Source: Pistricoccus aurantiacus
Lineage (GTDB): Bacteria > Pseudomonadota > Gammaproteobacteria > Pseudomonadales > Halomonadaceae
DNA: 64,000 nucleotides
NCBI RefSeq assembly: GCF_042682565.1
Contig: NZ_JBHUIC010000030.1
Strand: one strand, 5' to 3'
The notes beneath the pieces were generated by a model that was not told the DNA's origin, made no database searches, and saw only the letters and a list, made by a program, of their open reading frames with translations. Position numbers and translations under genes: made by a program. Positions within the stretch are counted from its first letter, which is position 1. Each line of letters begins with the position of its first letter. Below, piece by piece: positions 51,804 through 61,453 of the stretch.

Positions 51804-53120
51804 TTGAAACCGGTGAGAGTGGGAATCTGTGGGCTGGGCACCGTGGGCGGCGGCACCTTCAATGTGCTGATGCGCAATGCGGACGAGATCAGTCGTCGCG
51901 CGGGACGGCCCATCGTCATCGAGCAGGTGGCGATGCGCCGCGAGAACCCCGAGTGCGATACCTCCGGGGTCAAGACGACCGCGGATGTCTTCGACGTGGC
52001 CCGCAATCCCGATGTGGACGTACTGGTGGAGTTGATCGGCGGCTACGATGTCGCTCGCGAACTGGTGCTGACCGCCATCGAGAACGGCAAGCACGTGGTC
52101 ACCGCCAACAAGGCAATGATCGCGGTGCACGGCAACGAGATCTTCAAGGCGGCCCATGAGAAGGGCGTGATTGTCGCCTTCGAGGCGGCGGTGGCCGGTG
52201 GCATTCCCGTCATAAAGTCCCTGCGGGAAGGGCTCGGCGCCAATCGTATCGAGTGGCTCGCCGGCATCATCAACGGCACCGGCAACTACATTCTCACTCA
52301 CATGCGTGACGAAGGACGGGCCTTCGACGACGTACTGGCTGAAGCTCAGGCCCTGGGCTACGCGGAAGCGGACCCGACCTTCGACGTGGAAGGCATCGAC
52401 GCCGCTCATAAGCTGACCATACTGGCTTCCATCGCCTACGGGGTGCCGCTGCAGTTCGAGAAAGCCTATACCGAAGGCATTTCCCGAATCACCGCGGAAG
52501 ACGTGGAGCAGGCGGACAACCTGGGTTATGTCATCAAGCATCTGGGCATTTCCAAGCGCACCGACAGCGGCATCGAGCTGCGGGTGCATCCCACCCTGAT
52601 TCCCAAGCAGCGCCTGCTGGCCAGCGTGCACGGGGTCAAGAACGCCATCGCCATCATGGGCGACGCGGTGGGCCCCACCCTCTACTACGGCGCCGGCGCC
52701 GGGGCGGAACCCACCGCCTCCTCCGTGGTGGCGGATTTGCTCGACGTGGCCCGGGACAGCTCCACGGATCACCATTACCGGGTGCCTTATCTGGCCTTCA
52801 GCAGCATCGGCGAGGTGGAGGACAACCCGCCGATGCTGCCCATGGAGGATATTGTCACCGCCTATTACCTGCGTCTGCTGGCGGTGGACCGTCCCGGGGT
52901 GCTGGCCCGGGTCGCGACCATTCTCGCCGAGCAGGGCATCTCCATCGAAGCGATCATCCAGAAGGAAGCCACGGAAGGCGAACTGGTGCCGATCATCCTG
53001 CTGACCCATCGCACCAAGGAACGCAACATGAACGAGGCGATTCGTCAGCTCGAGTCCCTGGCGGATATCGCCGGTTCGGTGATGCGGATTCGGGTCGAAT
53101 CCTTGGATGAGCAGGACTAG
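51804..53120 (+). CDS. hom: Homoserine dehydrogenase
   Basis: The protein has 438 residues from a TTG at 51804 with AGGGG upstream. The NAD(P)-binding motif is GICGLGTVGGGTF. The catalytic domain contains NGTGNYILTHM and EADPTFDVEGIDAAHKLTIL, and a C-terminal ACT domain (DRPGVLARVATILAEQGISIEAI) probably mediates threonine feedback inhibition. It reduces aspartate semialdehyde to homoserine. thrC follows after 3 bp. Confidence 0.96.
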   Translation: MKPVRVGICGLGTVGGGTFNVLMRNADEISRRAGRPIVIEQVAMRRENPECDTSGVKTTADVFDVARNPDVDVLVELIGGYDVARELVLTAIENGKHVVTANKAMIAVHGNEIFKAAHEKGVIVAFEAAVAGGIPVIKSLREGLGANRIEWLAGIINGTGNYILTHMRDEGRAFDDVLAEAQALGYAEADPTFDVEGIDAAHKLTILASIAYGVPLQFEKAYTEGISRITAEDVEQADNLGYVIKHLGISKRTDSGIELRVHPTLIPKQRLLASVHGVKNAIAIMGDAVGPTLYYGAGAGAEPTASSVVADLLDVARDSSTDHHYRVPYLAFSSIGEVEDNPPMLPMEDIVTAYYLRLLAVDRPGVLARVATILAEQGISIEAIIQKEATEGELVPIILLTHRTKERNMNEAIRQLESLADIAGSVMRIRVESLDEQD

Positions 53121-53123
53121 ATC

Positions 53124-54515
53124 ATGCGCTATATCAGTACTCGCGGGCAGGCGCCCGCGCTGAATTTCGAGGAAGTGGTGCTGACCGGCATGGCCAGCGA
53201 TGGCGGCCTCTACGTGCCGGAAAACGTACCGCGGCTTTCCCGAGAAGAGCTCACCGCCATGGCCGGGCTCTCCTATGCGGAGATCGCCTTTCGGGTGATG
53301 AAGCCCTTCGTGGGAGGCGAGATCGACGACGATACGTTTCGTCAAATCGTGGAAGAGGCCTATGCCACCTTCAGCCACGACGCGGTGGTACCCCTCAATC
53401 AGCTGGATGCCAATCACTTCCTGCTCGAGCTGTTCCACGGCCCGACCCTTGCCTTCAAGGACGTGGCCCTGCAGCTTTTAGGCCGTATTCTCGATCACTT
53501 CCTGAAGCGCAGCGGCGAGCGAGCGGTCATCATGGGCGCCACCTCCGGGGATACCGGCTCCGCCGCCATCGAAGGCTGTCGCCACTGCGACAACCTGGAT
53601 ATCTTCATCCTGCATCCGCACAACCGGGTCTCCGAGGTGCAGCGTCGCCAGATGACCTCGGTGCTGGCTGACAACGTCTTCAATATCGCCATCGAAGGCA
53701 ACTTCGACGACGCCCAGGCGATGGTCAAGGCGAGTTTCGCGGATCAAGGCTTCCTGCAGGGCACCCGGCTGATCGCGGTGAATTCCATCAACTGGGCGCG
53801 CATCATGGCCCAGATCGTCTACTACGTGGCCGCCGGGATCGCCCTGGGCGCGCCGCATCGCCAGGTCAGCTTCTGCGTGCCCTCCGCCAACTTCGGCAAC
53901 GTCTTCGCCGGCTACATGGCGTACAAGATGGGGCTGCCGGTCAAGCAGTTCATCATCGCCACCAACGCCAACGATATTCTGCATCGCACGCTTTCCGACA
54001 ACGACTTCTCCAAGCGCGACCTGGAAGCGACGCTGGCGCCCTCCATGGATATCGTGGTGTCCTCGAACTTCGAGCGGCTGTTGTTCGACGCCTACGATCA
54101 GGATGGGGAGGCGGTGCGAGAACTGCTCGAGCGTTTCCAGCAGGAGCCCACGGTGCTCGCCGAAGCGCCGCTGGCCCGGCTGCGTGAGCTGTTCGCCAGC
54201 TACAGTGTCGATGACGCGGCGATTCTCGAGGTGATTCGCGAGGCCCATCATCGCACCAAGGAACTGCTCGATCCGCATACCGCCACCGGCTATCGCGCTG
54301 CGGAGCGTGCCCGGGCGGACGCGGCCACGCCGATGATAACCCTCGCTACCGCCCACCCCGCGAAGTTCGCCGAAGCGGTGGTCAAGGCGGGTTTCCCCGG
54401 GGTGCCCCTACCGCCGCATATGGACGACCTTCTGGAGCGGGAAGAGCGCTACAGGGTGCTGCCGGCGGAGCTCGAGGCGGTACAGCAGTTCGTCGCCGAA
54501 CACCGGCGCGGTTGA
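53124..54515 (+). CDS. thrC: Threonine synthase
   Basis: The protein has 463 residues, the longer class of threonine synthase. MRYISTRGQAPALNFEEVVLTGMASDGGLYVPE starts the N-terminal domain, the PLP lysine is in HGPTLAFKDVALQLL, and GATSGDTGSAA binds the cofactor phosphate. It converts O-phosphohomoserine to threonine. The pairing hom-thrC without thrB is common outside enterics; a ThrB must be encoded elsewhere. Confidence 0.96.
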   Translation: MRYISTRGQAPALNFEEVVLTGMASDGGLYVPENVPRLSREELTAMAGLSYAEIAFRVMKPFVGGEIDDDTFRQIVEEAYATFSHDAVVPLNQLDANHFLLELFHGPTLAFKDVALQLLGRILDHFLKRSGERAVIMGATSGDTGSAAIEGCRHCDNLDIFILHPHNRVSEVQRRQMTSVLADNVFNIAIEGNFDDAQAMVKASFADQGFLQGTRLIAVNSINWARIMAQIVYYVAAGIALGAPHRQVSFCVPSANFGNVFAGYMAYKMGLPVKQFIIATNANDILHRTLSDNDFSKRDLEATLAPSMDIVVSSNFERLLFDAYDQDGEAVRELLERFQQEPTVLAEAPLARLRELFASYSVDDAAILEVIREAHHRTKELLDPHTATGYRAAERARADAATPMITLATAHPAKFAEAVVKAGFPGVPLPPHMDDLLEREERYRVLPAELEAVQQFVAEHRRG

Positions 54516-54522
54516 AGGCAGC

Positions 54523-56298
54523 GTGGCAATGACCTGCGCACCGCGTCTGGTGCCGCGTCCGCGTGACGAGGCCCTGTACGCTCGCGCCCAGCAAGAAGGC
54601 TTGAGCGAGCTGCAGGCGCGGATACTCGCCGGGCGACTCAATGGCTTCCAGGGCGAACTGGTGTCTCTGATCACGCCGAGCCTGCGCTATCTGGCTCATC
54701 CGGAAAAATTGGCGGACGGTCGCCGGGCCGCGGAACGCATCGCCCAGGCGGTGGTGGAAGGCGAGCATATCGGCATCCTCACGGACTACGACGTGGATGG
54801 CATCACCTCCCACGTGGTGATTCTGCGCACCCTGAGCGAGCTGTTCGGCGTTCCGATGGAAAGGCTGCATAGTCTGATCGGCCATCGCATCAACGACGGC
54901 TACGGCATCAGTCTGCCGCTGGTGGAGCGCGCGCTGTCTCTTGCGCCGCGCCCCAGCCTGGTGATCACCGCGGACTGCGGCTCCTCGGACGAGCCGCGTA
55001 TCGCCCGGCTCAAGGCGGAAGGCATCGACGTGGTGGTGACGGACCATCACGCCCTGCCCATCGAAGGCCCGCCGGCCTCTGCCTATGCCACGGTCAACCC
55101 GACCCGCAGGGACTGCGCCTATCCGGACGCGACCATCGCCGGCTGCATGGTGGCCTGGCTGGTGATGTCGCTTTCCCGAAGCGTGCTGATCGAGTGGGGG
55201 GCGCTCTCCGCCTCGACACCGAAGCTCTCCCCCTGGCTTTCCTACGTGGCGCTAGGCACCGTGGCGGACTGCGTATCCCTGGGGGGCAGCGCCGCCAATC
55301 GTGCCGTGGTCAGCCATGGACTGACGCTGATCAACCGCATGGACGCCGCCTGCTGGCGGGTAATGGCGGAACTGCTGGGCAAGGACAGCGTGCCCTTCGG
55401 CGCCGAGACCCTGGCCTTCCAGATGGGGCCGCGCATCAATGCACGTTCGAGACTCGACGACCCCTATGCGGCGCTGCATTTCATGCTGGCGGCGGATGAC
55501 GCCAGTGCAAGACGGCATCTGGAAGTGCTGGATCAGGACAATCAATCCCGCAAGGCCATCGAGCTGGACATGACCGAGCAGGCAAAAATCCTGGCGGCGG
55601 ATCAGCTGGCGGAAAACGTTCCGGCACTGGTCGTTCTGCTGGAGGATGGCCACGCCGGGGTGCAGGGCATCGTCGCCTCCCGGCTGGTGCAGGCCTTCGG
55701 TCGCCCGACCTTCGTGCTGACCCCGGCAGCCCAGCCCGGCATGCTCACCGGCTCCGGGCGTTCCATCGAAGGATTGCATCTGCGGGACGCCTTGCAGCGC
55801 GCCCATGATCTCGCGCCCGAGGCGCTGCCGCGTTTCGGCGGCCATCGTGCCGCGGCGGGTATCGGCGTTCCTCGGGAGCGCTTCGAGGAGTTTCGACGGG
55901 CATTGCTCGAGGCGGTGGGAGAGCAGCTCGGGGAGCGGGAGCTCTATCCCTGCCTGTTCACCGACGGGCACCTGACGCCGCAGCAACTGACCCTTGCCAC
56001 CCTGGAAGAACTCGCGGCGCTGGAACCTTTCGGTCGTGAATTCGATCCGCCGCTGTTCGAAGGGGAATTCCTGGTGGAGAACCTGCGTGTGGTAGGCGGC
56101 GACGGCACCCATCTGATGCTGGAGCTGGCGGCGGGAGCCAATATCCTCCGCGCCATCTGGTTTCGCGCTCTGGCGCCGGGGGAAGCGCCAAGCTTCGGCC
56201 TGGGCGCAAGGCTTCACTGCGCCTTCAAGCTCAACCGCAATCGTTGGCGAGGCCGGGAGTCCTTGCAGCTGATGATCGAGCACGTTCAGGCACTTTAG
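54523..56298 (+). CDS. recJ: Single-stranded-DNA-specific exonuclease RecJ
   Basis: The protein has 591 residues from the GTG at 54523 (AAGG 4 bp before); the ATG at 54529 is an alternative start. A DHH domain with ILTDYDVDGITS, ITADCGSS and VVTDHHALP gives the metal site, and a DHHA1 domain has RFGGHRAAAGIGV. It degrades single-stranded DNA 5' to 3' in recombination and mismatch repair. DYDVDG differs slightly from the usual DYDADG. The gene is 7 bp downstream of thrC, probably on the same transcript. Confidence 0.93.
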   Translation: MAMTCAPRLVPRPRDEALYARAQQEGLSELQARILAGRLNGFQGELVSLITPSLRYLAHPEKLADGRRAAERIAQAVVEGEHIGILTDYDVDGITSHVVILRTLSELFGVPMERLHSLIGHRINDGYGISLPLVERALSLAPRPSLVITADCGSSDEPRIARLKAEGIDVVVTDHHALPIEGPPASAYATVNPTRRDCAYPDATIAGCMVAWLVMSLSRSVLIEWGALSASTPKLSPWLSYVALGTVADCVSLGGSAANRAVVSHGLTLINRMDAACWRVMAELLGKDSVPFGAETLAFQMGPRINARSRLDDPYAALHFMLAADDASARRHLEVLDQDNQSRKAIELDMTEQAKILAADQLAENVPALVVLLEDGHAGVQGIVASRLVQAFGRPTFVLTPAAQPGMLTGSGRSIEGLHLRDALQRAHDLAPEALPRFGGHRAAAGIGVPRERFEEFRRALLEAVGEQLGERELYPCLFTDGHLTPQQLTLATLEELAALEPFGREFDPPLFEGEFLVENLRVVGGDGTHLMLELAAGANILRAIWFRALAPGEAPSFGLGARLHCAFKLNRNRWRGRESLQLMIEHVQAL

Positions 56299-56313
56299 TT
56301 CTATACCAGCCGC

Positions 56314-56733
56314 TCAATAATTCGGCCATAGGCCCGGGGTGGCCAGTTCCAGCAGATGCCCGTCCGGATCGCGAAAATACAGGCTCTCGCCGCCCTTGGG
56401 CCAGTGGGTGCGGCCTTCGATCTCGACATTGTGCTCGGCAAGGCGTCTTTCCCAAGGCTCCAGTTCCTCCGCTTCGATCGCAAAGGCCATATGCACCCGG
56501 CCGCTGCCGTCGTGGGGCGGAATGGTGCCCATGTCCCCGGGCAGCACCACGGTTTCTTCCGTCGCACCTTCGAGGAAAAGCAGCAGCACGCTAGTGCCGC
56601 CGGCGTTGTAGGCGGTAAAGCGGTGATCCGCGGTGAAGGCCTCGAGGTCCATCACTTCCTCAAAGAAGCGCCGGGCGCGATCCATGTTCGTGGTATACAG
56701 CGAACTTTCCAGTAATCCATTCAGGCTCGGCAT
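56314..56733 (-). CDS. VOC (glyoxalase/dioxygenase) superfamily protein
   Basis: The protein has 139 residues from the ATG at 56733, preceded by GGAGGAAG; an earlier in-frame start is rejected. Two beta-alpha-beta-beta-beta units are visible: LESSLYTTNMDRARRFFEEVMDLE and the second with GRVHMAFAIEAEELEPWERRL and GESLYFRDPDGHLLELATPGLW, which supplies His and Glu metal ligands. This resembles bleomycin- or fosfomycin-resistance-type VOC proteins, but the substrate is unknown. It is convergent with recJ, 15 bp apart. Confidence 0.85.
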   Translation of the reverse strand: MPSLNGLLESSLYTTNMDRARRFFEEVMDLEAFTADHRFTAYNAGGTSVLLLFLEGATEETVVLPGDMGTIPPHDGSGRVHMAFAIEAEELEPWERRLAEHNVEIEGRTHWPKGGESLYFRDPDGHLLELATPGLWPNY

Positions 56734-56777
56734 TGCCACTTCCTCCGATTGCAAGCGTGTCTTGCCAGCCTAGCAGG

Positions 56778-58334
56778 TCAACGCGCCTGAGCGGTGGCGG
56801 CGGCGCTTTCCTCCTGAGTGGACTTTGCCAGCCAGACCACCAGCATCAGGGCGGCGAATATCCAGCCCGATACATAGAAGACATCGTTCGTGCTCATGAT
56901 CAATGCCTGATGGCTGACTTCGTTGGCCAGCAGTCGCTGCGACTGCTCGAGGCTCAGGCCCTGATTTTGCAACTGTTGCAGCCACTGATGCGTGGCCGGA
57001 TCGAAGGGGGTGAGATGGCTGTTGAGCCGGTGGTCGTGAAAGCTGGTGCGGTTGTCCCACAGAGTGGTGGCGAAGGAGGTGCCGAAGCCCAAAAAGAGCT
57101 GACGCAGGAAGTTGAGCAGCGCCGAAGCGCCGGCCAGTTCCGAGGTGGGTAGCCGAGAGAAGGCGATGGCCATCAGGGGAATGAAGAAGAACGCCGTACC
57201 GATGCCCCAGGGCAGCCGGGGCAGAAAGATCTGTTCGAAGGTGATGAAGGGATTGGCGTGGCTGTTGTAGAAGGACACCGAGGCAAAGACGAAGAAGCCG
57301 AAGGTTACCAGATAGCGGGCGTCCACCTTGTCGCTCAACCGTCCCGCGAGAGGAGAGGCGACTACGCCTAGAATGCCCATGGAGGCGGTCGCCATTCCCG
57401 CCCAGGTCGCCGTATAGCCCATGCCGGTCTGCAGCCACAGGGGCAGGATGACGATGGCGCCGAAGAACACCATATAGCCCAGGCATAGCAGGATGGTGCC
57501 CACAGCGAAATTGCGATCCCGAAATAGATGAATGTCGATGATGGGGCGCTCCGCGGTCCATTCCCAGATGACGAGAACGCATAGAAAGATCGCCGCAACG
57601 ACGCCGAGGGTGATGATGTAATCGGACTGGAACCAGGCCTTGTCCGCACCCTGATCGAGCATTACCTGCAGGCTGCCCACGCCGATGATCAGCAGCACCA
57701 GCCCCACCAGATCCACTCCCTCACGGCGGACCGGCGTTTCCCGGTCCTTGAGCAGCAGCCAGCAGGCGGGAGCGACGACCAATCCCACCGGCACGTTGAT
57801 ATAGAAGATCCAGGACCAGTTGATATGGTCGGTGATCCAGCCGCCGAGAATCGGCCCGGCGATGGGACCCACCACCGCGGTCATGCCGTAGATGCCGTTG
57901 GCCAGGCCGCGCTTCTCCCGGGGGTAGCAGGCCAGCAGCAGGCTCTGGGAAATGGGAATCATCGGTCCGGCGGCGGCGCCCTGCAGGCCGCGAAAGGTCA
58001 GCAGCAGCTCGAAATTCGAAGCAAAGCCGCACAGCCAGGAAAACAGCGTGAACAAGAGCGTGCAGAAGACGAACAGCCGCACCTGACCGAAACGCCGGGA
58101 CAGCCAGCCGGAAATCGGCACCGTGACCGCGTTGCACACCGCGAACACGGTGATGATCCAGGTGCCCTGACTGGCGCTGACCGCCAGGTCGCCGGCGATG
58201 GTGGGAATCGAGACGTTGGCGATGGAAACGTCCAGAACGTTCATGAACACCGCCAGGGCCAGCACGATGGTGGCCCCGATCAGTCGGGCGCCGCTCAGCG
58301 GTGGCAGGGTGTCGAGGCTCGCCTCATTGGCCAT
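56778..58334 (-). CDS. emrB: DHA2-family multidrug efflux MFS permease (EmrB-like)
   Basis: The protein has 518 residues with 14 predicted helices, the DHA2 size. GWLSRRFGQVRLFV is the loop 2-3 motif A, FRGLQGAAAGPMIPISQSLL is motif C-like, and PVGLVVAPACWLLLKDRETP is typical of EmrB. It drives proton-coupled export through EmrA and an outer-membrane channel. It overlaps the emrA gene by 11 bp. Confidence 0.92.
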   Translation of the reverse strand: MANEASLDTLPPLSGARLIGATIVLALAVFMNVLDVSIANVSIPTIAGDLAVSASQGTWIITVFAVCNAVTVPISGWLSRRFGQVRLFVFCTLLFTLFSWLCGFASNFELLLTFRGLQGAAAGPMIPISQSLLLACYPREKRGLANGIYGMTAVVGPIAGPILGGWITDHINWSWIFYINVPVGLVVAPACWLLLKDRETPVRREGVDLVGLVLLIIGVGSLQVMLDQGADKAWFQSDYIITLGVVAAIFLCVLVIWEWTAERPIIDIHLFRDRNFAVGTILLCLGYMVFFGAIVILPLWLQTGMGYTATWAGMATASMGILGVVASPLAGRLSDKVDARYLVTFGFFVFASVSFYNSHANPFITFEQIFLPRLPWGIGTAFFFIPLMAIAFSRLPTSELAGASALLNFLRQLFLGFGTSFATTLWDNRTSFHDHRLNSHLTPFDPATHQWLQQLQNQGLSLEQSQRLLANEVSHQALIMSTNDVFYVSGWIFAALMLVVWLAKSTQEESAAATAQAR

Positions 58335-59565
58335 GGAAGGTGTCTGCGCTGGTCAAGCCAGGGGACAGATTCTCGGTGACGATGCTTTCGATCATGGCGT
58401 TCACCGGCGCCGGATCGATACGGTAGACCGGGGTGGCGTAGCGACTCGCGGAATCGACCTTGTTCACCAGACCCGGACCTTCCAGATCGTGCACGTCGAC
58501 GCTGGCGGTCAGCGATAGCCCGATGCGAAGAGGATGCTTTTCCAGCTGTTTCGGATCGAGGGTAACCCGCACCGGCAAGCGCTGTACTACCTTGATCCAG
58601 TTGCCGGTGGCGTTCTGCGGCGGCAACAGTTCGAAGGCGCTGCCGGTCCCGGCGGAAAGCCCTTGGACCTTGCCGTGGTATTCCACCTCGTCCCCGTAGA
58701 AGTCCGCGTGAATGCTTACCGGCTGGCCGATACGCACCCGGGTCAGTTCGGTTTCCTTGAAGTTGGCCTCTACCCACACCTGCTCCAGAGGCACGATGGA
58801 AAGCATCGGGCTACCCGGCGACACCTGCTGACCGATCTGCACCGAGCGCTTGGCGATATGACCGCCGATCGGCGCGACGATTTCGGTACGCTGCAGATCC
58901 AGCCAGGCGCGGCGCAATTGTTGTTTGGCGGCGATCACCTGGGGATGGTGAGCGGGGTCAGTGCCCTGGGTCTGAGCCTGCAATGCCTCGAGTTGATGTC
59001 GAGCCGCCTGCAAGCCGGCCTGAGTGTTGCGCCGCTCGGTCTGGGCCTGCTGATAGTATTCCTGGGACACGGAGCGCTTGGCATACAGAGTGCGGGCCCG
59101 CTCGAAATCCCGCTCCGCCTGGGCGGAAGTGGCCTCGCGCTGATCGATGACCGCTTTCTGCTGTTCCAGCTGCACGTAGCGTTCCTGCACCTGGCGCAGG
59201 GTCTGTGCCAGATTCGCCTTGGCTCGCTCCAGCGCCAGCTGAGCATCGCTGTCGTCCAGGATGACCAGGGTCTGGCCCTGGGAGACGTAATCCGTGTCGT
59301 CCACGTAGATGCCGGTTACCATGCCCTGCACCCGCGGCATCAGCGATATGCGATTGCCGTGCACGTAGGCGTCGTCCGTGGTGACGTAGAAACGAGCGAT
59401 GAAAAACCAGTAGGCGCCGTAGGCGATACCCGCCAGCAGAACTATTGCCACCAGTCCCAGCAGCCAGCGACGGCGGGCTATCTTGCGTGGTGTCGGCGCA
59501 GGGGTGTTGGTCTGAGAACCCTTCGAATGCTCAGTCACCGAGTTTTCTTGTTGGTTGGATTGCAT
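58324..59565 (-). CDS. emrA: EmrA-like membrane fusion protein
   Basis: The protein has 413 residues: one membrane helix (about 33-52), a lipoyl-half (FYVTTDDAYVHGNRISLMPRVQGMVTGIYVDDTDYVSQGQTLVILDD), a long coiled coil (about 110-215) rich in Q, A, L, and a beta-barrel domain (ITERS-type IVAPIGGHIAKRSVQIGQQVSPG). EmrA connects EmrB to TolC. A TolC gene is not present in the window. Confidence 0.92.
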   Translation of the reverse strand: MQSNQQENSVTEHSKGSQTNTPAPTPRKIARRRWLLGLVAIVLLAGIAYGAYWFFIARFYVTTDDAYVHGNRISLMPRVQGMVTGIYVDDTDYVSQGQTLVILDDSDAQLALERAKANLAQTLRQVQERYVQLEQQKAVIDQREATSAQAERDFERARTLYAKRSVSQEYYQQAQTERRNTQAGLQAARHQLEALQAQTQGTDPAHHPQVIAAKQQLRRAWLDLQRTEIVAPIGGHIAKRSVQIGQQVSPGSPMLSIVPLEQVWVEANFKETELTRVRIGQPVSIHADFYGDEVEYHGKVQGLSAGTGSAFELLPPQNATGNWIKVVQRLPVRVTLDPKQLEKHPLRIGLSLTASVDVHDLEGPGLVNKVDSASRYATPVYRIDPAPVNAMIESIVTENLSPGLTSADTFHGQ

Positions 59566-59600
59566 GGGCGGGTAGTGAGGTTCGGGCAGGCTAGATGCGG

Positions 59601-59618
59601 CCGGCCAAGGGTGGCCGG
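59601..59618. promoter_or_regulatory. Inverted repeat upstream of emrA, candidate operator
   Basis: CCGGCCA (59601-59607), AGGG, TGGCCGG (59612-59618): a perfect 7-bp inverted repeat 36 bp upstream of the emrA start, in the position of an operator. No transcription unit ends here, so it is not a terminator. The rest of 59566-59843 holds no gene. Confidence 0.4.
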
Positions 59619-59843
59619 ATATTGTTTCTTAGCAATCTAACAGGCCCGTTGGAAAAACGTCAAGCATGGCGCTGGCCCAAGATACAGCGGCGTGTTTCCA
59701 TGACAGCGTCAATGTGGCGTGGCCGCCAATCAAGGGAGCCAGGACGGTTTTTTTGGGATGGCTTGTCAGGATGGATCGCTGCGCCCATGCTGGCTATCTG
59801 ACGGATTCACCAAAAAGAAAACAACCTGTGGAGGGAAGCTGTC

Positions 59844-61310
59844 ATGGCAACTGGCGTCTGGATCAGTCTGATCCTCTATTTTCTGCTGATGCTGGCCATC
59901 GGTATCTATGCCTGGCGTAAATCGACCTCGAGTTCCGAGGAGTACATTCTTGCTGGGCGCAATCTACCTCCCGCGGTGGCCGCGCTGTCGGCCGGGGCCT
60001 CGGATATGAGCGGCTGGCTCTTGCTGGGGCTGCCCGGTGCGCTCTTTGCCGCGGGACTGGTCGAGGCATGGATCGGTATCGGCCTTTTCGTCGGCGCGCT
60101 GTTGAACTGGATCATCGTCGCGCCCCGGCTGCGCGAGCAGACCGAACGGTACGACAATGCCCTGACCATTCCCGGTTTTCTGGCGAGCCGTTTTCCGACA
60201 CAGGCGATGCTGCTGCGGGTGATCTCGGCCATCATTATCGTGGTGTTCTTCGCGGTTTATACCGCCTCGGGGCTGGTCGGCGGCGGCAAGCTGTTCTCCA
60301 GCGCCTTCGATGGCGGCTATCAGACCGGCGTCTGGCTGACCCTGGGCGTTGTGTTGGCTTATACGGTGGTAGGCGGGTTCCTGGCGGTCAGCCTGACGGA
60401 TTTCGTTCAGGGCTGCATCATGATGCTGGCGCTGGTCATCATGCCTATCGTCGTGCTGTACGGATCCGGCGGCGGCGGATTCGACCAGGCGCGGGAAACG
60501 CTGGCGACGATCGACAGCAGTTTCTTCTCCTTGACCGAGGGGTTGACCCTGGTCGGCTTCCTGTCGGCGGTCACCTGGGGGCTGGGTTACTTCGGCCAGC
60601 CGCATATCATCGTACGATTCATGGCGGTGCGCCGTGTCGAGGATGTGCCGGCCGCTCGCAATATCGGCATGGGCTGGATGGCGATCTCGCTGATCGGCGC
60701 GATCGGGGTGGGCATCCTGGGACGCGCCTATGCAATGCGCAACGGGCTGGACGTCGCGGATCCCGAAACGATCTTCATCGTCCTGGCGGATCTTTTGTTT
60801 CATCCGCTGGTCACGGGCTTCCTGTTTGCCGCGCTGCTCGCCGCGATCATGAGCACGGTCTCCAGCCAGCTTCTGGTGTCATCCTCATCGCTGACCGAGG
60901 ATTTCTACCGGCTGTTCATCAACCGTTACGCCAGTGAAAAGGCGAGAGTGACGGTTAGCCGAGTGGCGGTGCTGGCGGTGGGGCTGGTGGCGGCCTTCAT
61001 CGCCCGGGATCCCAACTCCAGCGTGCTGGGACTGGTTTCCCACGCCTGGGCGGGATTCGGCGCGGCGTTCGGTCCGCTGATCATCCTGTCGTTGACTTGG
61101 TCCCGGATGACCGGGATCGGTGCCGTGGCGGGCCTGGTGGTAGGCGCCGCCACGGTGATGATCTGGACCTGGGCAGGGCTGAACGCCAGCTTCATGGGTG
61201 GCCCCGGGGTCTACGAGATCATTCCTGGCTTCATTCTTGCCACCCTGGCCATCGTCGTGGTCAGCCTGATGACCGAAGCGAAAGACGAATTTCGTGCGCT
61301 GACGAATTGA
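59844..61310 (+). CDS. putP: Sodium/proline symporter PutP
   Basis: The protein has 488 residues with 13 helices of the sodium:solute symporter fold, preceded by GGAGGGAAG at good spacing. KSTSSSEEYILAGRNLPPAVAALSAGASDMSGWLLLGLPGA and YVGGGKLFSSAFD-like residues GLVGGGKLFSSAFDG are typical of PutP. It couples Na+ entry to proline uptake, which fits the compatible-solute needs of a halotolerant organism. A terminator-like hairpin follows at 61319-61346. Confidence 0.92.
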   Translation: MATGVWISLILYFLLMLAIGIYAWRKSTSSSEEYILAGRNLPPAVAALSAGASDMSGWLLLGLPGALFAAGLVEAWIGIGLFVGALLNWIIVAPRLREQTERYDNALTIPGFLASRFPTQAMLLRVISAIIIVVFFAVYTASGLVGGGKLFSSAFDGGYQTGVWLTLGVVLAYTVVGGFLAVSLTDFVQGCIMMLALVIMPIVVLYGSGGGGFDQARETLATIDSSFFSLTEGLTLVGFLSAVTWGLGYFGQPHIIVRFMAVRRVEDVPAARNIGMGWMAISLIGAIGVGILGRAYAMRNGLDVADPETIFIVLADLLFHPLVTGFLFAALLAAIMSTVSSQLLVSSSSLTEDFYRLFINRYASEKARVTVSRVAVLAVGLVAAFIARDPNSSVLGLVSHAWAGFGAAFGPLIILSLTWSRMTGIGAVAGLVVGAATVMIWTWAGLNASFMGGPGVYEIIPGFILATLAIVVVSLMTEAKDEFRALTN

Positions 61311-61318
61311 GTCAGCAC

Positions 61319-61346
61319 CTGCCGGGTTCGTCTGCGTTCCCGGCAG
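61319..61346 (+). terminator. Hairpin after putP
   Basis: CTGCCGGG (61319-61326) and CCCGGCAG (61339-61346) pair perfectly with a 12-nt loop. No T-run follows. It may act in both directions because the convergent small gene ends at 61376. Confidence 0.55.
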
Positions 61347-61375
61347 CCCGCCCTCGGGGTTGCCGGCGTGCCCAC

Positions 61376-61453
61376 CTAGGCGGCCCCCCAAAACCACCAG
61401 GCAATCAGCGCGATCAGCGCCAGGCCACCGAGATTGATCAGCCAGCTTGTCAT
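61376..61453 (-). CDS. 25-residue membrane peptide coupled to copA
   Basis: The ATG at 61453 overlaps the copA stop (ATGA). The 25-residue product starts MTSWLINLGGLALIALI and ends after WWFWGAA; it is one membrane helix with a tryptophan-rich end. Similar starts occur on larger cupredoxin-domain proteins encoded after copA in related bacteria, where the helix anchors a periplasmic copper-binding domain. That domain is absent here; the DNA after the stop has no trace of it. It is either a small membrane protein or the stump of a lost gene. Confidence 0.55.
   Translation of the reverse strand: MTSWLINLGGLALIALIAWWFWGAA

Noticed and set aside
59601..59618. Terminator at this inverted repeat
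   Set aside because: No gene on either strand ends here; emrA starts to the left and putP starts to the right, so a regulatory role is more likely.
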